In this document: one piece after another, positions 34,313 to 36,605 of the stretch
How the letters are laid out: each line of letters begins with the position of its first letter
Numbering within the stretch: position 1 is the first letter of the stretch
NCBI GenBank assembly: GCA_017470095.1
Contig: JAFUFC010000029.1
Location: forward strand, 1-36,605
DNA: 36,605 nucleotides
DNA from: Clostridia bacterium
Lineage (GTDB): Bacteria; Bacillota; Clostridia; Christensenellales; Aristaeellaceae
Direction: 5' to 3'
The notes under the pieces: generated by a model
The model's database searches: none
What the model saw: only the letters and a program-made list of their open reading frames with translations
What the model was told of the DNA's origin: nothing
Program-made: the position numbers and the translations under genes

Positions 34313-36322
34313 TTATTTTTCAAATGCGGCAGCCTGCTCGCCTGCGATCCGGCCATAAACCACAGCATCAGCCACAGCGTTGCCGCCCAAACGATTGCCA
34401 GCATGAATGCCACCGCAAACTTCGCCCGCAGCATACAGACCGGGAATGGGATGACCATCTACATCAATGACCTGCGTGAGAGCATTGATTTCCACACCGC
34501 CCATGGTATGATGCAAGGCCGGAGACATAGGAGCGATCACGAACGGCGCAGTTTCGATTTTGCCAATAAAAGCATAGCGGCCAAAGTCCGGGTCCTCCTG
34601 GGCATCCACATAACCATTAAACTTCGCAACTGTTTCTGCCAGGGCAGCTGCATCTACACCTGCCTTTTCAGCCACTTCTTCCAAAGTATCGCCCACAAAC
34701 ACATAGCCCTTGGCTTCAGATTCCTTGATTTTCGCTTCACCCTGCTTGGCGATCATGGAAGCGTCACCCACACCATAGAAGATGCCGTCCGTCTGAGCCA
34801 GAGCAGCTTTGCACAGCAGGTCGCGCTCGTTGTTTTCGTTTACATAGCGCTGACCTTCTTTGTTGACATAAATCTGGCTGCCGACACCTTTGCCAGCCTG
34901 TCCATCCAGGGCAGTACAGGTGGGCAGCATTTGAATGAAGCCCATGCCTACGGTGTTAGCGCCTACTGCTTTTGCCATGTTGATTCCATCGCCCTTGGCG
35001 GTAGCGGTGTTATCAGTCTTGGCAGAGGTGGTCAGATCGGGCCAGTAATTGTTATATTCCACGCACATTTCCACATTTCCGGCAAAGCCGCCAGTCGCCA
35101 GCACGACGCCATGATTGGCATGGAGGATCACTTTGGTGCCATCATTCTGATGTGCCATAACACCGGTAACAACCCCATCTTCCACGATGAAATCAGTGGC
35201 TGTAGTATTCAGGATAATCTGCACATTCTGAGCCTGATCATAGGCTTCCAGGGCATCGGTCAAAGGCTTTGCACCTGTAGCCGGAACCTGCACTTCATGG
35301 GTGCGCTTCCACAAAGCACCTACAGCGGTGGTCAGCGCATCCTTGGTGGGTACGCCGATGCTTTCCAGCCAATGCCAGCCATCCAGAGCATTATGGCACA
35401 GCGTATAAATCAGCTCGTAGTCAGGCTCGATCACAGTGCCATCTAATGCCACGCGCTTGGAGCCGGTATAACTCTGAATCATGTGCAATTCAATGCTGTC
35501 AAACAAGTAATCTTCGCCAGTCGCCTGATAATCGGTAATCTGTTGCTTGAGGATATTCAGCGTTTCGCCGAAAGCACCGAAATCGTCCTCATCCATATCC
35601 AGATAGGATGCCAGTTCTTTTTTCTGAGACTCGCTGGCAGTATCCAGCTTCTGCACTTCGGGATCAGCCGCATTGTAAGCGCCGCCGCACAAAATGGTGT
35701 TTCCGCCCACGGCAGCCGCTTTATCAATGACGATGACAGAAGCGCCTTTCTCACCGGCTGTAGCAGCAGCGGTCATGCCAGCGCCGCCAGCCCCAATAAC
35801 GATCACATCCGCAGTAAGTTCGATATCTTCACCGGCGGTTTTGACCACCTGAGTTTTCCACTCGCGGGCTTTGCCACCAGCCTGCTCGATGCAATTCGCC
35901 ACAGCGGCAAGAATCGCCTCGCTGGTAACGGTAGCGCCGGTGATGGTGTCTACACCAATGGATTGATAAGCAACGATTTCATCGGGCAGAGTGTTCAGGG
36001 CAGGATCAGCTACGCCGGGGGTTTCTTCGTGATCACCCAGAACCACAGCAGTAATAGCGTTGTCCTTCACGGAAACGGTCAGGGTCAGGGGACCGTTACG
36101 GCCGCTAACGGTAGCAGTATATTCGCCATCGGTCAGCGCAGTTTTTTCAGCGGGCAGGGCAGCGGCGTTTGCTCCGGCTTTGCGGCCAGTATTGATAATA
36201 ATGGTTAGGCAGTTGCCGGTCTGATGCACGATGCCTTCATAGCCGCTGGTCACGTCTGTGACCAGAGCAACTTTGATACAAAGGAATATGGACAATGCCC
36301 GTAAATCAAGGGGTTTCAGCAC
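34313..36322 (-). CDS. FMN- and FAD-containing fumarate/urocanate reductase-like flavoprotein
   Basis: 669 aa from GTG 36322, chosen because AAAGGAG has good spacing to it; ATG 36331 directly abuts that site. An FMN-binding domain occupies about 65-150; DTITGATVTS carries the Thr to which FMN is covalently attached. The FAD domain begins IVIGAGGAGMTAAATAGEKG near 175 and ends GLYAAGEVCGGIHAGNRLGG near 635, the fumarate reductase/flavocytochrome c layout. Relatives reduce fumarate, urocanate or cinnamates outside the cell as respiratory acceptors. A normal signal peptide or lipoprotein Cys is not seen; the first 45 residues are atypical. Its base composition is more AT-rich than the core genes, suggesting transfer. 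Confidence 0.85.
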   Translation of the reverse strand: MLKPLDLRALSIFLCIKVALVTDVTSGYEGIVHQTGNCLTIIINTGRKAGANAAALPAEKTALTDGEYTATVSGRNGPLTLTVSVKDNAITAVVLGDHEETPGVADPALNTLPDEIVAYQSIGVDTITGATVTSEAILAAVANCIEQAGGKAREWKTQVVKTAGEDIELTADVIVIGAGGAGMTAAATAGEKGASVIVIDKAAAVGGNTILCGGAYNAADPEVQKLDTASESQKKELASYLDMDEDDFGAFGETLNILKQQITDYQATGEDYLFDSIELHMIQSYTGSKRVALDGTVIEPDYELIYTLCHNALDGWHWLESIGVPTKDALTTAVGALWKRTHEVQVPATGAKPLTDALEAYDQAQNVQIILNTTATDFIVEDGVVTGVMAHQNDGTKVILHANHGVVLATGGFAGNVEMCVEYNNYWPDLTTSAKTDNTATAKGDGINMAKAVGANTVGMGFIQMLPTCTALDGQAGKGVGSQIYVNKEGQRYVNENNERDLLCKAALAQTDGIFYGVGDASMIAKQGEAKIKESEAKGYVFVGDTLEEVAEKAGVDAAALAETVAKFNGYVDAQEDPDFGRYAFIGKIETAPFVIAPMSPALHHTMGGVEINALTQVIDVDGHPIPGLYAAGEVCGGIHAGNRLGGNAVADAVVYGRIAGEQAAAFEK

Positions 36323-36386
36323 CCTGGTCATCTCCTTTCCTCTGCTCTGATAGTCGGCCATATGCCGCCGCTTTCGGATCATCTCA

Positions 36387-36459
36387 CTCCCCAACGTTAC
36401 TCCTGGGTTTCGTTGGGGGGTGTAGTTTCGTTGGGGAGTTCGGAGTTTCGTTGGAGAGT
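36387..36459. repeat. Short tandem repeats upstream of the flavoprotein gene
   Basis: GTTTCGTTGG occurs at 36407, 36425 and 36445, each followed by a G-rich GGGAG/GAGAG, with unit spacings of 18 and 20 bp. An inverted CTCCCCAACG stands at 36387-36396. On the minus strand this is leader sequence of the flavoprotein gene. Confidence 0.7.
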
Positions 36460-36489
36460 GTTTTCTTTGGCAACTCTGGAAAGCGCTGT

Positions 36490-36605
36490 TTAGTCTTCCA
36501 GATAACAAACCGGTTTCCCAGTTTCCTTCGCGTACTTAATCTCTGATCGCGTGCTGGAGCCAATGTACGGTAGTATCCATTGAACGCACGCTGAAAAGAC
36601 GGAGA
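36490..36605 (-). CDS. Partial gene, C-terminus of a small conserved protein
   Basis: Only the last 38 codons are present, entering from the right edge and ending TAA at 36490-36492. The end reads ILPYIGSSTRSEIKYAKETG, followed by KPVCYLED. This C-terminal pattern is familiar from small nucleoside-deoxyribosyltransferase-like or DUF4406-like proteins of Firmicutes phages and mobile elements; the assignment rests on a short stretch. A hypothetical product is the safest call. Confidence 0.55.
   Translation of the reverse strand, partial: SVFSACVQWILPYIGSSTRSEIKYAKETGKPVCYLED

Noticed and set aside
36331-36508. N-terminal extension of the flavoprotein (LRTPQRNYTPQRNPG)
   Set aside because: It is the translation of the tandem repeats; AAAGGAG with good spacing to GTG 36322 marks the real start.

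Overview
The window reads as about 36.6 kb of a fairly GC-rich, endospore-forming member of the Clostridia (Firmicutes), probably an uncultured gut lineage. The lineage is inferred from gene content: a SpoIIE phosphatase, HemZ, PyrR, a YggS-SepF-YggT-DivIVA division cluster, a RecJ-RelA pair and strong AGGAGG-type ribosome binding sites. The genus cannot be named from the sequence. Roughly the first 32 kb look like ordinary chromosome, and the last 4 kb look like accessory DNA.

Layout. (1) 13-3798, plus strand: CapA-like exported protein, PyrR, a degenerate isopropylmalate-dehydrogenase-fold protein, and an alkaline-phosphatase-superfamily enzyme that overlaps it. (2) 3852-5672, minus strand: THUMP-type RNA methyltransferase and a GNAT acetyltransferase, separated by a long imperfect palindrome. 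(3) 5873-8206: SpoIIE, with its own terminator. (4) 8335-11233: a LysR regulator, a NifS-like cysteine desulfurase and a TtcA-like tRNA thiolase, joined by ATGA overlaps. (5) 11357-12094: a TipAL/Mta-type MerR regulator with a 19-bp-spacer promoter and an apparent internal start for its drug-binding domain. (6) 12442-18417, minus strand: membrane-fusion-like protein, YggS, SepF, YggT, DivIVA, then ROK sugar kinase and TatD. (7) 18662-24539, minus strand: SecD-like protein, RecJ, RelA. (8) 24680-28789, minus strand: FAD-dependent protein, Dtd, metallo-beta-lactamase-fold hydrolase and HemZ as one operon. (9) 28952-31777, plus strand: lipid kinase, exported split-barrel protein and AnmK, each with its own promoter. 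(10) 32363-36605: tRNA-Lys(CTT), a 5'-truncated large serine recombinase, an FMN/FAD flavoprotein and the end of another gene.

How it works together. SpoIIE, SepF, DivIVA, YggT and the lipid kinase belong to cell division, envelope and sporulation. RelA and RecJ form a stringent-response and DNA-repair block. Dtd, TtcA, NifS, the methyltransferase and tRNA-Lys concern tRNA and translation quality. AnmK and ROK recycle or phosphorylate sugars.

Most notable observations: a catalytically degenerate IPMDH-fold protein coupled to a phosphodiesterase-like enzyme; a LysR-NifS-TtcA operon whose TtcA has extra cysteines; an internal translation start in the MerR/TipAS gene; a SepF with very long Q/Y/A/P-rich tails beside another protein with a similar tail; a two-copy palindromic repeat family; a SecD-like protein lacking the usual membrane Asp, with no SecF; and several hairpins placed over ribosome binding sites or promoters. 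I found no CRISPR array and no intact defence system or complete mobile element.
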